A stretch of DNA of 64,000 nucleotides from an uncultured Rhodospirillales bacterium (GCA_903828515.1 CAIKMD010000002.1:62001-126000); one strand, 5' to 3'. Positions 8,182 through 18,451 are shown, counted from the first letter of the stretch. The notes: generated from the letters alone by a model not told the origin. Numbers and translations: made by a program.

Positions 8182-9183
8182 ATGGCAAAGATCGTTCTCG
8201 GCATCGCAACCTCGCACGGGCCGATGCTGTCGACGCCGCCCGATCAATGGGGACAGCGTGTTGCCGCCGACAAGCGGAATCCGGAACATTGGTTCAAGGG
8301 CAAGACCTATAGCTTCGACGAACTCGTCGCGATGCGCGCGAACGAGAACCTGGCGCCGCAGATCACGCAAGCGAAGTGGAACGAACGCCACGCCGCCTGT
8401 CGCGGGGCAATCGCCAAGCTCGCCGACATCTATGCCGAAGCCAAGCCCGATGTTGCCGTCATCGTCGGCAACGACCAGATGGAAATGTTCAAGGAGCCGC
8501 TCATCCCGGCGATGAGCATCTATCGCGGGGAGACGATCCCGAATGCCTATCCGACCGAAGCCTTCCTCGCCGCGAAGGCGCCCGGAATCGCGATCGCGGT
8601 ACAAGGACATGTCCCGCCTCAGGGTGCCACCTATAAGGGTTTGCCCGAACTCGCGACGCATCTCACGACCAGCGCGATCGCCGACCAGTTCGACGTCACG
8701 TCGATGACCGCGCTCCCGCCGGTCATCGACCATATTCCGCACGCGTTCGGTTTCGTCTATCGCCAGATCATGAACGACCGGCCGGTTCCCTCGGTCCCGG
8801 TCGTGCTCAACACGTTTTATCCGCCGAATCAGCCCAGCGTCGGACGCTGTTATGATTTCGGGAAATCGCTGCTGCGTGCGATCGAATCGTGGAAAAGCGA
8901 CGCGCGCGTGGCGCTGATCGCATCGGGCGGGCTTACCCATTTCGTCATCGACGAGGAAGTCGACAACGCGGTGATGGATGCGTTGCGCAAGCGCAGCATC
9001 GAATCGGTCGCGGCCTTGGGCGAAGCGACATTTCAGGCCGGCACGTCGGAGATCAAGAACTGGGTCCCGGTCGCTGGTGCGATGGCCGATCTCGGCTATG
9101 AGCCGAATGTGGTCGATTACGTGCCCTGCTACCGTTCGATGGCGGGCACCGGAAACGCGATGGGTTTCGTCTATTGGCGGTAA
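8182..9183 (+). CDS. Class III extradiol ring-cleavage dioxygenase (LigB superfamily)
   Basis: The protein has 333 residues from the ATG at 8182, which follows a GGAGAGG ribosome site; the frame is open upstream into the Rieske gene but lacks a supported start. It belongs to the LigB / protocatechuate 4,5-dioxygenase catalytic-subunit family: the N-terminal VLGIATSHGPML places His12 where the first Fe(II) ligand sits. VAVIVGNDQMEMF, IPHAFGFVY and ASGGLTHF match further family blocks. Such enzymes open catecholic rings by meta cleavage. Lying between the Rieske oxygenase and the MarR regulator, it probably cleaves the product of the former. No small LigA-type subunit is seen, so it may be a one-component member such as gallate or 2,3-dihydroxyphenylpropionate-type dioxygenases. 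Confidence 0.88.
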   Translation: MAKIVLGIATSHGPMLSTPPDQWGQRVAADKRNPEHWFKGKTYSFDELVAMRANENLAPQITQAKWNERHAACRGAIAKLADIYAEAKPDVAVIVGNDQMEMFKEPLIPAMSIYRGETIPNAYPTEAFLAAKAPGIAIAVQGHVPPQGATYKGLPELATHLTTSAIADQFDVTSMTALPPVIDHIPHAFGFVYRQIMNDRPVPSVPVVLNTFYPPNQPSVGRCYDFGKSLLRAIESWKSDARVALIASGGLTHFVIDEEVDNAVMDALRKRSIESVAALGEATFQAGTSEIKNWVPVAGAMADLGYEPNVVDYVPCYRSMAGTGNAMGFVYWR

Positions 9184-9677
9184 AAAAGGCGACGACGCGC
9201 GCGACACCGAAAGCCGCGGCGAACAAAGACGACGTCGTCTATCGGTCGTCCGACAGCATCGGCCTGCTCATGCGGATGGCGCTGTTCGGGCTTCGATCGT
9301 CATTCAAGTCGACTCTCACGCGCCACAAAATTCCCTGGAGCGCCTGGCACTATTTGCGTGTGTTGTGGGAGGCGGACGGGATTTCCCAACGCGATCTCAC
9401 CCAACGTGTCGGAACGATGCAGCCCAATACGGTCAGTACGCTGCGGAACATGGCGAAGGCCGGCTTCGTCACGATCGAACGGCACGCGGCCGATCGGCGC
9501 AGCACCGTGGTGTATCTGACGCCCAAGGCGCGACGCACGATGCAGCGCATCCTGCCCGATATCCGCGTGGTCGTTCGCAAGGCCATGCTCGAAGGATTTT
9601 CCGAGCGCGAGGAAGCCGAACTGCGGCGGCTCCTGAACAAAATGTGCGCCAATATGCGGCGTACCGGACCGCGATAG
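9174..9677 (+). CDS. MarR family transcriptional regulator
   Basis: This 167-residue protein starts with TTG at 9174, overlapping the last 10 bases of the dioxygenase gene; no ATG occurs before the conserved core, so this start or none is the reasonable choice. The winged-helix signature is clear: WSAWHYLRVLWEADGISQRDLTQRV, the recognition helix MQPNTVSTLRNMAKAGFV, and the wing ERHAADRRSTVVYLTPKA containing the conserved Asp-Arg-Arg. MarR proteins are dimeric repressors released by aromatic ligands. Being last in the Rieske-dioxygenase operon, it is likely to regulate that operon, probably at the inverted repeat upstream of 6887 (inference). A basic N-terminal tail (VKKATTRATPKAAANK) precedes the domain. 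Confidence 0.88.
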   Translation: MAVKKATTRATPKAAANKDDVVYRSSDSIGLLMRMALFGLRSSFKSTLTRHKIPWSAWHYLRVLWEADGISQRDLTQRVGTMQPNTVSTLRNMAKAGFVTIERHAADRRSTVVYLTPKARRTMQRILPDIRVVVRKAMLEGFSEREEAELRRLLNKMCANMRRTGPR

Positions 9678-9727
9678 CCGCCGTCATTTTCCGTGGCTTC
9701 GTCGGTACGAATTGTTTCATCTGGCAC

Positions 9728-9751
9728 CGATATGCCCAGTTAGATATAACG
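9728..9751 (+). promoter_or_regulatory. Weak ModE-like half-site upstream of the second ModA-like gene
   Basis: The segment starts with CGATAT and ends with ATATAACG; the right half agrees well with a ModE half-site while the left half is off register by one or two bases. It lies 89 bases before the start codon at 9840. This is suggestive only because the downstream gene encodes a ModA-like protein. Confidence 0.3.
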
Positions 9752-9839
9752 ATGGCGCCGATTTCACGCAGTGGGGTCAAAATGCTCGGCACCAACCCGG
9801 ATTTCTTCTGCGATGGGCCGTGATCGCAATGGAGCGACG

Positions 9840-10685
9840 ATGAACGAGCGTGACAGCCGGAAGCCGTTGCGTTTTGGCGGCGTCGCGCTTGCGGTCATAA
9901 TTTTGGTGGGGAGTTTCATGCCGCAGCTTTCGCGTGCGCAAGAAGGACAGTCCGTCCGTCTCCATGCCGCCGGCAGCCTGAAGGCCACGATGACGGAGAT
10001 GGCTCAGGCGTTTGCCGCGTCCTCGGGCATTCGGGTCGAACCTGTCTTCAGTTCATCCGGCTTGTTGCGCGAGCGGTTCGAGAAAGGCGAGGGCGGCGAC
10101 GTATTCGCGTCAGCCGATATGGGAAACCCACTGAAGCTGCGCGAGGAAGGAAAATCCGGTTCGGTTGTGTTGTTCGCGCGCAATCGGCTTTGCGCGGTCC
10201 TGCGGCCCGGTCTTTCGCTGGCGCCCGACACGCTGCTCGCGGCCATGCTCGATCCCAGAGTGAAACTCGGTACTTCGACACCCAAGGCCGACCCGTCCGG
10301 CGATTACGCCTGGGAGGTGTTTCGCAAAGCCGATGCGGTCGAGCCGGGCGCTCGCGCGAAACTCGAGGCGAAGGCGCTGCAATTGACCGGTGGTCCGACC
10401 TCGGCGCAAGCGCCGGTCGATATGAATCCCTATGCGTGGCATCTGAAGGAAGGTCGCGCCGACCTGTTTCTTGCCTATTGCACGGGCGGGCGTGAAGTCG
10501 TGACCCAGCTTCCGGGCGCATCGATGATCGCACTTCCCGCCGCTTTGGCGACGGGCGCCGATTACGGTCTGACGGTCCTCAAGGGCGCCGATGCTGCGCG
10601 CGCGAATGCGCTCGTTCTTTTCATTCTTTCCGCCGAGGGCCAGAAGATTTTGGCGCGATACGGGTTCGACGCGCCGCTTTTATAG
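9840..10685 (+). CDS. ModA-like extracellular solute-binding protein
   Basis: The 281-residue protein, counted from the ATG at 9840 behind GGAGCGACG, carries a long N-terminal signal segment (VALAVIILVGSFMPQLSRAQ). The mature start VRLHAAGSLKATMTEMAQAF and the GGDVFASADMGNPLKL block are ModA-family features: the oxyanion-binding AAGSL turn and the Ala-Ser-Ala-Asp segment. It differs strongly from the ModA at 4636 and lacks permease neighbours. Its ligand may be molybdate, tungstate or another small compound, since divergent ModA-like proteins are often misassigned. It converges with the gene at 10695, leaving only 9 bases between the stops. Confidence 0.78.
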   Translation: MNERDSRKPLRFGGVALAVIILVGSFMPQLSRAQEGQSVRLHAAGSLKATMTEMAQAFAASSGIRVEPVFSSSGLLRERFEKGEGGDVFASADMGNPLKLREEGKSGSVVLFARNRLCAVLRPGLSLAPDTLLAAMLDPRVKLGTSTPKADPSGDYAWEVFRKADAVEPGARAKLEAKALQLTGGPTSAQAPVDMNPYAWHLKEGRADLFLAYCTGGREVVTQLPGASMIALPAALATGADYGLTVLKGADAARANALVLFILSAEGQKILARYGFDAPLL

Positions 10686-10694
10686 GAAGCATCC

Positions 10695-11372
10695 TTAAGG
10701 CATCGGCAAAAGCGGCTTCTGGCCGGGATTGAGCTGGATGTCGAACGTCGTCAGCAGCGCGGCCGTGCCGGCATAGTTTCCCATCAGGCCGACAAGATTG
10801 ATGAGGCCACGCGGTCCGAATTGTTTGAGGGCGCGGACATAGGTCGCGGATTTGACCTTCTTGTCGTGAAACATCTCACGACCCAATTGGATGACGTTCG
10901 CGTCGGCTTCGGCCGCGCCGTGCGTGCTCCGGCGGTGTTTGACGATGTCGATGGTGCGCGGGGGGACCCCCGCCTTGATCGCTTCGTTCTCGTGCGCGGC
11001 CCATTCGAACTGGCTGTTGAATTCGCGCGCGGTGACAAGGATGGCGAGTTCGCGGACATGCGGGCCAAACCCGGCCTCCTCGCTGCGCAGAAAACGGTTG
11101 AGCGGGCTGTTCAGCTCGGACAGTTTTGGGCTGTAGAGCAGGATGCCACCCGGCCCATGAAGCCCGGCGAGGGATCCGCCGGAGGGCGAACTCAATTGAT
11201 CGAATGTCTTCTGGGCCGAGGGATCGAGATCCTCGCGTTTCGGCAGCGGAAGCCTGAAACCGGAATCGGCATAGACGTCGGTGGGGTAGCTGGTATGTGC
11301 GGCCGGCGTTTGAGCGTGGGCTGTTCCGATCACGAGAACAACCGCCATCGCCGCAAGACAAAACGTCTTCAT
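10695..11372 (-). CDS. Exported carboxymuconolactone decarboxylase (AhpD-like) family protein
   Basis: The 225-residue protein starts at the ATG at 11370-11372, preceded by GGGAGAGAAACC. It has a clear signal peptide (FCLAAMAVVLVIGTAHAQ), which is uncommon in this normally cytoplasmic family. The family core is EEAGFGPHVRELAILVTAREFNSQFEWAAHENEAIKAGVPPRTIDIV. The CxxC pair of peroxidase-type AhpD is absent, so it is closer to gamma-carboxymuconolactone decarboxylase-like proteins. Carboxymuconolactone decarboxylase acts in the protocatechuate branch of the beta-ketoadipate pathway, but an exported version probably has another role. The LysR gene at 11466-12365 lies upstream on the same strand, 93 bases away. 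Confidence 0.82.
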   Translation of the reverse strand: MKTFCLAAMAVVLVIGTAHAQTPAAHTSYPTDVYADSGFRLPLPKREDLDPSAQKTFDQLSSPSGGSLAGLHGPGGILLYSPKLSELNSPLNRFLRSEEAGFGPHVRELAILVTAREFNSQFEWAAHENEAIKAGVPPRTIDIVKHRRSTHGAAEADANVIQLGREMFHDKKVKSATYVRALKQFGPRGLINLVGLMGNYAGTAALLTTFDIQLNPGQKPLLPMP

Positions 11373-11465
11373 GGTTTCTCTCCCTGTCGTTCGCTTATTC
11401 GCGTGGCGCGATATTTCTTCGAGGCATGACAATAGACGGTGCGACCGCTGCGGGAAACGAGTTCC

Positions 11466-12365
11466 CTAATGCGCGATCGGCTGCGGGTTGTTCTGCAGAC
11501 GCTTGATGAATTCGCCGGTCGCTGGCGGGAGGGAGTGGCCGTCGCGGGCGATGACCACGATGTCGCGGGCGATCACCGGGTGCGACAGGGTATGGCTCGC
11601 GACCTGGAGATGCCGCGAGGCGACCAGCGAATAGGTCGGGAGGACGCTCACGCCCAAATCCGCTTCGACCAGCGCCAGGGCGGTGGTGATCTGTGACACT
11701 TCGTAAGCCGGGACCGCCGACAGCCCCGCCGCCTCGAAGCCGCGATCGACCAGCGAACGAATGGTGCTTTCGCGCGTCAGCGTGATCAGCGGCAAGGCCT
11801 TAAGATCGGACCATTTGGGCCGCCGCTGTCCGGCGAGGGCGTGGGTCGAATGGCAGAACAGCATCAGCTTGTCCTGACCCAGCGGGGTGCGGATCAAGCC
11901 GTCTTCGTCGTCGGAGAACGTGCCGACGCCGATATCGGCCTCACCCGATTTGACCCGCGCGAGAATCTGATCGGTGCGCGCATCCATGAGGACGATGCGG
12001 ACGCCGGGGAAATCGCGGTAAAATGCCGCCATCACCGTCGGCAACAACGCGGTCGCGAGAAAGGGCGGCGCCGCCACGGTGATGCGGCCGCGCCGGCGCT
12101 CGACCAGATCGTGAGTGTGCCTGATCGCGTGATCGAGATCGGCAATCAGCTTTTCCGCGTTGCCGCGGAATTCGATCCCCGCATCGGTCAGCTCGACCCG
12201 GCGCGTCGTTCGATCGAACAGCCGGATACCGAGATCGTCCTCGAGGTCGCGGACCAGGACGGAAATCGCCGATTGGGCGACACGCATGCGTTGCGCCGCG
12301 CGGGTGAAATTGCCGGCATCGGCCACGGCGACGAAGGCCTGCAATTGCCGCAGGGTCACATTCAT
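11466..12365 (-). CDS. LysR family transcriptional regulator
   Basis: This 299-residue protein has the N-terminal LysR winged helix: LRQLQAFVAVADAGNFTRAAQRMRVAQSAISVLVRDLEDDLGIRLFDRTTRRVELTDAG, followed by the linker helix and a periplasmic-binding-protein-like sensor domain (ITVAAPPFLATALLPTVMAAFYRDFPGVRIVLMD). It is divergent from the DapA/HAAO operon that starts at 12513. The 147-base gap contains AT-rich stretches upstream of the LysR start (around 12371-12410) where the regulator could bind. By the usual LysR arrangement it is the likely activator of the divergent catabolic operon in response to a pathway metabolite. Confidence 0.92.
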   Translation of the reverse strand: MNVTLRQLQAFVAVADAGNFTRAAQRMRVAQSAISVLVRDLEDDLGIRLFDRTTRRVELTDAGIEFRGNAEKLIADLDHAIRHTHDLVERRRGRITVAAPPFLATALLPTVMAAFYRDFPGVRIVLMDARTDQILARVKSGEADIGVGTFSDDEDGLIRTPLGQDKLMLFCHSTHALAGQRRPKWSDLKALPLITLTRESTIRSLVDRGFEAAGLSAVPAYEVSQITTALALVEADLGVSVLPTYSLVASRHLQVASHTLSHPVIARDIVVIARDGHSLPPATGEFIKRLQNNPQPIAH

Positions 12366-12512
12366 AAGAAAAGTATATGAATTAATCGAAAAAAGGCAAT
12401 TGCCATATAAATCCGGCTCGGCTGGAATGGGGTTTCAATTCTGCGCCGCAGCAATCGGGTCCGGTGGGCTTATACTGGCAATGGCAAGGCGGCGCGCGAA
12501 AGGAACAGGCGG

Positions 12513-14037
<1,525 letters not shown>

Positions 14038-14065
14038 CCATGGGCCACGCAGAGGAGATGGTTTG

Positions 14066-15268
14066 ATGGATACGATTTCGGTCATTCCCGATCGTGCCGA
14101 ACTGATCCATCGCGCGCGCGCCCTCGTTCCGGTGCTGGCGCAACGCGCGGCCCAGACCGAACAGAATCGCGTCGTGCCGAAAGAAACCGTCGCCGACTTG
14201 CAGGCGGCTGGCCTGTTCCGTGTCCTCCAGCCCAAGCGCTGGGGCGGCTACGAGATGGGGGTCGATGTCGTCAACGACATCCAGATGATTCTCGCCGAGG
14301 GCTGCATGTCGACCGCGTGGATTTACGCGGTGCTGGCGGTCGAGCCGTTTCTCGTCGCGCTGTGCGACGACAACATGGCGCAGGACGTGTGGAGCAAGGA
14401 CCAGTCGGTCCTAATCTGCGGGACCTCGGCGGGCGGACCCGGCAACAAGGCGGTTCCGGTCGAGGGCGGGTATCGCCTGACCGGCCGGTGGCGCTTCGCC
14501 AGCGGCTGCGATCACACGGATTGGACGTTCCTTGGCGGTTGCCGGGTCGCCGATGCGGCCGGCGTCGAAGCCGAATGGCGCGTTCTCCTGCCGCGCTCGG
14601 ATTACGAGATCGTCGATACCTGGCATGTCGCGGGGCTGCGCGGCACGGGCAGCCGCGACATCGTGGTCGAGGACAAGTTCATTCCGGCGTACCGCGCGAT
14701 CAAGCAATCCGATCTCTTCTTGTGCAAGGGGCCGGGCCAGGCCCTCAACACCGCGCCGCTCTATCGTATCCCCTTCGGCCAGGTCTTCGCGATGAGCGTC
14801 TCGACCCTGATGATCGGTGGGCTGCAAGGCATGCTCGATGCCTATCTCGCCTATGGCCGCAAGCGCATCGCGCGCGGCATCGGCCCGACCGTGCGCGATC
14901 CGGTGGCGCAGCTTCTGGTTGCCGAGGCGGCGATACTGATCGACGAGTGCAAGCTCGGCTTCGATCGCAATATCGCCAGTCTGACCGCCTATGCCGAGCG
15001 CGGCGAGACCCCGTCGCTGCAGGAAAGAATGCAGTACAAATTCCAGGTCGCCTATGCGGTCGAGCGCGTCAGCGTGATGGCCAACCGCCTCTTCAAGGCG
15101 GCGGGCGCCTCCGGCATCTATGTCGAGACCAGCCCGTTCGGGCGCTTCCTCGCTGATATTAATGTCGGCCGCCAGCATGTGAACAACCAGTACGAGCCGG
15201 CCGGTCGCAACTGGGGCCATGTGATGCTCGGCGGCAGCGAAGCCGAAAACCGCGATATTTTCTTGTGA
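14066..15268 (+). CDS. Acyl-CoA-dehydrogenase-fold flavin-dependent monooxygenase (HsaA / HpaH C2-like)
   Basis: This 400-residue protein has the acyl-CoA dehydrogenase fold but matches the group D flavin monooxygenases, whose members include 4-hydroxyphenylacetate 3-hydroxylase C2 and HsaA. Visible signs are the N-terminal helix with KETVADLQAAGLFRVLQPKRWGGYE, the central GRWRFASGCDHTDWTFLGG strand, WHVAGLRGTGSRDIVVED, and the C-terminal RLFKAAGASGIYVETSPFGRFLADINVGRQH. Such oxygenases use reduced FMN supplied by a separate reductase, which is not seen here. Next to 3-hydroxyanthranilate dioxygenase, an attractive role is hydroxylation of an aminobenzoate to 3-hydroxyanthranilate; this is inference. 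The ATG at 14066 is preceded by AGAGGAGATGG. Confidence 0.82.
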   Translation: MDTISVIPDRAELIHRARALVPVLAQRAAQTEQNRVVPKETVADLQAAGLFRVLQPKRWGGYEMGVDVVNDIQMILAEGCMSTAWIYAVLAVEPFLVALCDDNMAQDVWSKDQSVLICGTSAGGPGNKAVPVEGGYRLTGRWRFASGCDHTDWTFLGGCRVADAAGVEAEWRVLLPRSDYEIVDTWHVAGLRGTGSRDIVVEDKFIPAYRAIKQSDLFLCKGPGQALNTAPLYRIPFGQVFAMSVSTLMIGGLQGMLDAYLAYGRKRIARGIGPTVRDPVAQLLVAEAAILIDECKLGFDRNIASLTAYAERGETPSLQERMQYKFQVAYAVERVSVMANRLFKAAGASGIYVETSPFGRFLADINVGRQHVNNQYEPAGRNWGHVMLGGSEAENRDIFL

Positions 15269-15282
15269 GGGAGTAGCCGAAG

Positions 15283-16836
15283 GTGACCGAGTCCTCCGTG
15301 CCCGCGCGTGGGCCGAACGAGCCGCAACATCCCGATCCGTCGAGTTTCGGCGTCGATCCCGCGACCGGTATCTACAAACACCCCGCCGCCGCGCCCTACA
15401 TACAGGGCCCGCGCCCGGTCAAAGGCAGCCTCGACTATCTCGAGGACAAGGAATACATCCACAACATGACTGTCGAGGGACGGTGGCCGAAGTTGGTCGT
15501 TCCCGGCGTCAGCTTCCAGAACATCATCGACTTCAACGGCCGCCGGTACATGTATCACTACTACCGGACGCGCGTGAATGTGTATGACATCACCGAGCCG
15601 AAGAATCTGAAGGTCGTGCTCGAAAAGAAATACGAGGAAGGGCCGGAATTTTTCGGCGCTGCCGCGATCGCCTTCAACAAGAAGCTCAAAAAATGGATCA
15701 TGATCCAGTCCTTCGAGGTGCCGCGCAGCGGTCCGATGGGACTGGGCGGCGCCAAGCACACCGATCCCGCGAAAGTCGCCAAGGTCAAATCGAACCCGGG
15801 TCTTCGCGGCATCAAGATTTTCGAACTGACCAGTCCGATCGAGTGGAAGCAGATCGGCGAGATCAGCAACGATCCGCATCATCCGCATGCGCGGTCGCAG
15901 GAAGGTTCCGGCTCGCTCGATTCGCCGACCTATTACGGCGGCAAATATGCCTTCGTCTGCGCCGCGCCGGACAACACCTTCATCAACCAGGAATACCCGA
16001 GCTATCTCTATTCGCCGGGACAACTCGTCTATGACGTCGAGGACCCGGCCAATCCGAAGCTGGTGAATAGCTGGTGGGTGCCCGGCCAACGCCTCGGCGA
16101 GGACGCGGCTTATCAGAACTGGCGGCAATATGGCAATCGCACGTCGTGGACCGGCGGGCGGATGCCGATCGTTCCAGACAAGCCGCTCGAGGACGGCGGC
16201 CGCTACGGTTACACCGTGATGGGCGGGCTCGGTTTCCATGTCCTCGATCTTGCCGACCCCGACAACATCAAGACGGTCGGCAGCCTCGACCTACCGCTCA
16301 ACGTCGGCGGGATCGAAGGCGATCACATTGATGCCTCGCGGGCGAACGAACGCGGCTTCGTCTTCGTCAACGGCTATCCGATGAACGAAGACGGCTATGA
16401 GCCCTACAAGGACGTCTATGTCGTCGACGTGAAGGATCCGACCAAGCCGACGATCATCGGCACCTTGCCGCGGCCAATGCCGCCGAAGGACGCGCCCTAT
16501 ACCGACTTCGTCCTGCGACGCGGCAAGTTCGGGCCGAAACGCTCGGCCTATTACTGGCATCCCGGCAAGGCGAATCCCAACCTGGTGATCTATCCGTTCA
16601 CCAGCGCCGGCATTCAGCTCTTCGACATCACCGATCCGACCAAGGCGAAGATCACCGCCTATTTCGTCGGGCCAATGACCGACGGCAAGGGCGGCGATCA
16701 ACCGACCAAGGCGCCGGTCGAATGCACGGCGATCGAGTGGGACCGCAATCTGATCTGGGGCTTCACCAATGGCGGGCTCTATCTGTTGAGCAGCCCGGCC
16801 ATGGGCACGCCGAACTTCGGCGCGCCGAAGGCCTGA
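15283..16836 (+). CDS. LVIVD-repeat beta-propeller-like protein of unknown function
   Basis: This 517-residue protein starts with GTG at 15283, with GAGGGAG upstream, and has no signal peptide. Several repeats have the pattern strand-V/LYDV-x-DP-x-NPKLV or LFDITDPTKAKI: NVYDITEPKNLKVV, IKIFELTSPIEWKQI, LVYDVEDPANPKLV, HVLDLADPDNIKTV, YVVDVKDPTKPTII and IQLFDITDPTKAKI. This six-fold series is typical of LVIVD-type seven-bladed propellers. The protein is Trp-, Tyr- and Pro-rich. No catalytic motif is recognised. It lies 14 bases after the monooxygenase gene, in the operon with 3-hydroxyanthranilate dioxygenase. It could be a lactonase-like or isomerase-like enzyme, or a scaffold. The family is hypothetical in my knowledge. 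Confidence 0.8.
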   Translation: MTESSVPARGPNEPQHPDPSSFGVDPATGIYKHPAAAPYIQGPRPVKGSLDYLEDKEYIHNMTVEGRWPKLVVPGVSFQNIIDFNGRRYMYHYYRTRVNVYDITEPKNLKVVLEKKYEEGPEFFGAAAIAFNKKLKKWIMIQSFEVPRSGPMGLGGAKHTDPAKVAKVKSNPGLRGIKIFELTSPIEWKQIGEISNDPHHPHARSQEGSGSLDSPTYYGGKYAFVCAAPDNTFINQEYPSYLYSPGQLVYDVEDPANPKLVNSWWVPGQRLGEDAAYQNWRQYGNRTSWTGGRMPIVPDKPLEDGGRYGYTVMGGLGFHVLDLADPDNIKTVGSLDLPLNVGGIEGDHIDASRANERGFVFVNGYPMNEDGYEPYKDVYVVDVKDPTKPTIIGTLPRPMPPKDAPYTDFVLRRGKFGPKRSAYYWHPGKANPNLVIYPFTSAGIQLFDITDPTKAKITAYFVGPMTDGKGGDQPTKAPVECTAIEWDRNLIWGFTNGGLYLLSSPAMGTPNFGAPKA

Positions 16837-16853
16837 ACGAACTCGATAAACGG

Positions 16854-16873
16854 CGCCGAATCAATCGGCGTTT
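16854..16873 (+). other. Small intercistronic hairpin
   Basis: CGCCGA and TCGGCG form a 6-bp stem around a 5-base loop, followed by TTT, in the 61-base gap between the propeller gene and the binding-protein gene. It may be a weak terminator or an mRNA processing signal that lets the binding protein be expressed at a different level from the genes around it. The stem is too short for a confident call. Confidence 0.3.
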
Positions 16874-16897
16874 CGCGTGGCACAAAACAGGGGACTG

Positions 16898-18451
16898 ATG
16901 ATGACGGCACGGAAGACCAAAATGTTACCGGTAAGCCGGCGCGTGGTGATGGGCGGCATGGCTGCTGGCGCGTCGCTTGCCATGATCGGCCCTGGACGGG
17001 CTGCTCCGAAGCGTGGCGGTATCCTCCGCGTCGCGGCGGATTTTCAGCCGACCAATCTCGATCCGGTCGCCGGATCGCAGGGCGGCGATTTCCGGTTCCT
17101 TTATCCGATCTATCAATCGCTGGTCGATTGGGAACCGGATACGCTGAAGCCGAAACCCGGCCTCGCCACCAAGTGGACGTTTACCGATCCGACCACGCTG
17201 GTACTCGAATTGCGCCAGAACGTGAAATTCCACGACGGTACGCCGTTCAACGCCGAGGCGGCGAAGTTCAATCTCGAACGCTCGCGCACCGATCCGAAAT
17301 CGAACATCAAGAACGATCTCGGTTCCGTCGACACGATCGACGCGAGCGGCCCCTATCAGATCACGCTGAAACTGAAGAAGCCTAACGCCGCGCTGCCGTC
17401 CATTCTGGCCGAACGCGCCGGGTTGATGGCGTCGCCGACGGCGGTCCAGAAGTTCGGCGGCGATTATCCGCGCAATCCGGTCGGGACGGGCCCGTGGAAG
17501 TTCACCGCGTGGCGCGACAACGAGATCGTTTCGGTCCGGCGCAACGAATCTTATTGGCAGTCGGGTCAACCTTATCTTGACGGGATCGATTTCAAGATCA
17601 TCGCTGATACCAATATCGGCCTGCGCTCGGTCATCGCCGGCGAGAACGATCTGGTGACGTCGCTGTCCTCGGCGCAAAAAGCCACGGTCGATCGGGAGAG
17701 CAGCGTCGCGTCGAGCTTCGGCGCCTCGCAGGCGATGTTCCCGATCTGGATCAATTACGCGCGCCCGCCTTTCGACGACGTGCGCGTGCGTCAGGCGCTT
17801 AACTATGCGGTCGACCGCAACGTGTTCAACAAGGCGACGATGGCCGGCCTGAACGAATTGGCACCGGGCATTCTGCCGAAAGCGCATTGGGCTTATGACC
17901 CGTCGATCGCCAATCGCTATCCGCACGATGTTGCCAAGGCGAAGGAGCTTCTGGCTGCGGCCGGACATCCCAACGGCTTCGAAATGTCGCTGATCGGCCC
18001 GACCGATGAGCGCTCGCGCCAGCGCCAGGAAGTGATCATCGAACAGCTCAAGCAGGTCGGCATTACCGTCAAGCTGATGGGCTTCTCGGTCAACGACGCG
18101 ATCAAGTCGTTCTTCACCGACAAGGCGGGCGATGCGCTGCTTATTCTTTGGGGCGGCCGTCCCGATCCGACGATGACGTTCCGCGACCTCTTCAGCAAAG
18201 AGTCGTTCTACAATCCGGCGCGGACCGAGCCCGACGGCTATGCCGCCGCTTTGGCCGAAACCGAAGCGAGCCAGGATTTCGCGGTGCGCGCGAAGGCCCT
18301 TTCGAAGGTGCAGAACATCGTTGCCGATAACGCGCTCATGGTTCCGCTGGTCTTCGATTCGCAGTACGTCGTGTTCGGAAAGAAAGTGAAGGGCTATACG
18401 CCGAATCTTTTCGGTCGTCCGCGTTACGACGACGTCTACATCGAAAGCTGA
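16898..18451 (+). CDS. Peptide/opine-type ABC transporter substrate-binding protein (SBP family 5)
   Basis: The 517-residue protein starts at 16898 or 16901, tandem ATGs behind AGGGGACTG; an upstream GTG at 16877 is less well supported. A Tat-type signal is evident (SRRVVMGGMAAGASLAMI). The mature protein follows the DppA/OppA family: GGILRVAADFQPTNLDPV, LATKWTFTDPTTLVLELRQNVKFHDGTPFNAEAAKFNLERS, and VRQALNYAVDRNVF. It binds peptides, opines or other larger organic ligands. With the two permeases just downstream and the two ATPases on the opposite strand it completes a five-component importer. Its place behind the 3-hydroxyanthranilate genes suggests import of an aromatic amide, peptide-like or amino-aromatic compound (inference). 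Confidence 0.93.
   Translation: MMTARKTKMLPVSRRVVMGGMAAGASLAMIGPGRAAPKRGGILRVAADFQPTNLDPVAGSQGGDFRFLYPIYQSLVDWEPDTLKPKPGLATKWTFTDPTTLVLELRQNVKFHDGTPFNAEAAKFNLERSRTDPKSNIKNDLGSVDTIDASGPYQITLKLKKPNAALPSILAERAGLMASPTAVQKFGGDYPRNPVGTGPWKFTAWRDNEIVSVRRNESYWQSGQPYLDGIDFKIIADTNIGLRSVIAGENDLVTSLSSAQKATVDRESSVASSFGASQAMFPIWINYARPPFDDVRVRQALNYAVDRNVFNKATMAGLNELAPGILPKAHWAYDPSIANRYPHDVAKAKELLAAAGHPNGFEMSLIGPTDERSRQRQEVIIEQLKQVGITVKLMGFSVNDAIKSFFTDKAGDALLILWGGRPDPTMTFRDLFSKESFYNPARTEPDGYAAALAETEASQDFAVRAKALSKVQNIVADNALMVPLVFDSQYVVFGKKVKGYTPNLFGRPRYDDVYIES

Noticed and set aside
16854-16873. Full terminator between the propeller gene and the binding-protein gene
   Set aside because: The stem has only 6 pairs and three following T residues; it was kept as a low-confidence hairpin instead.
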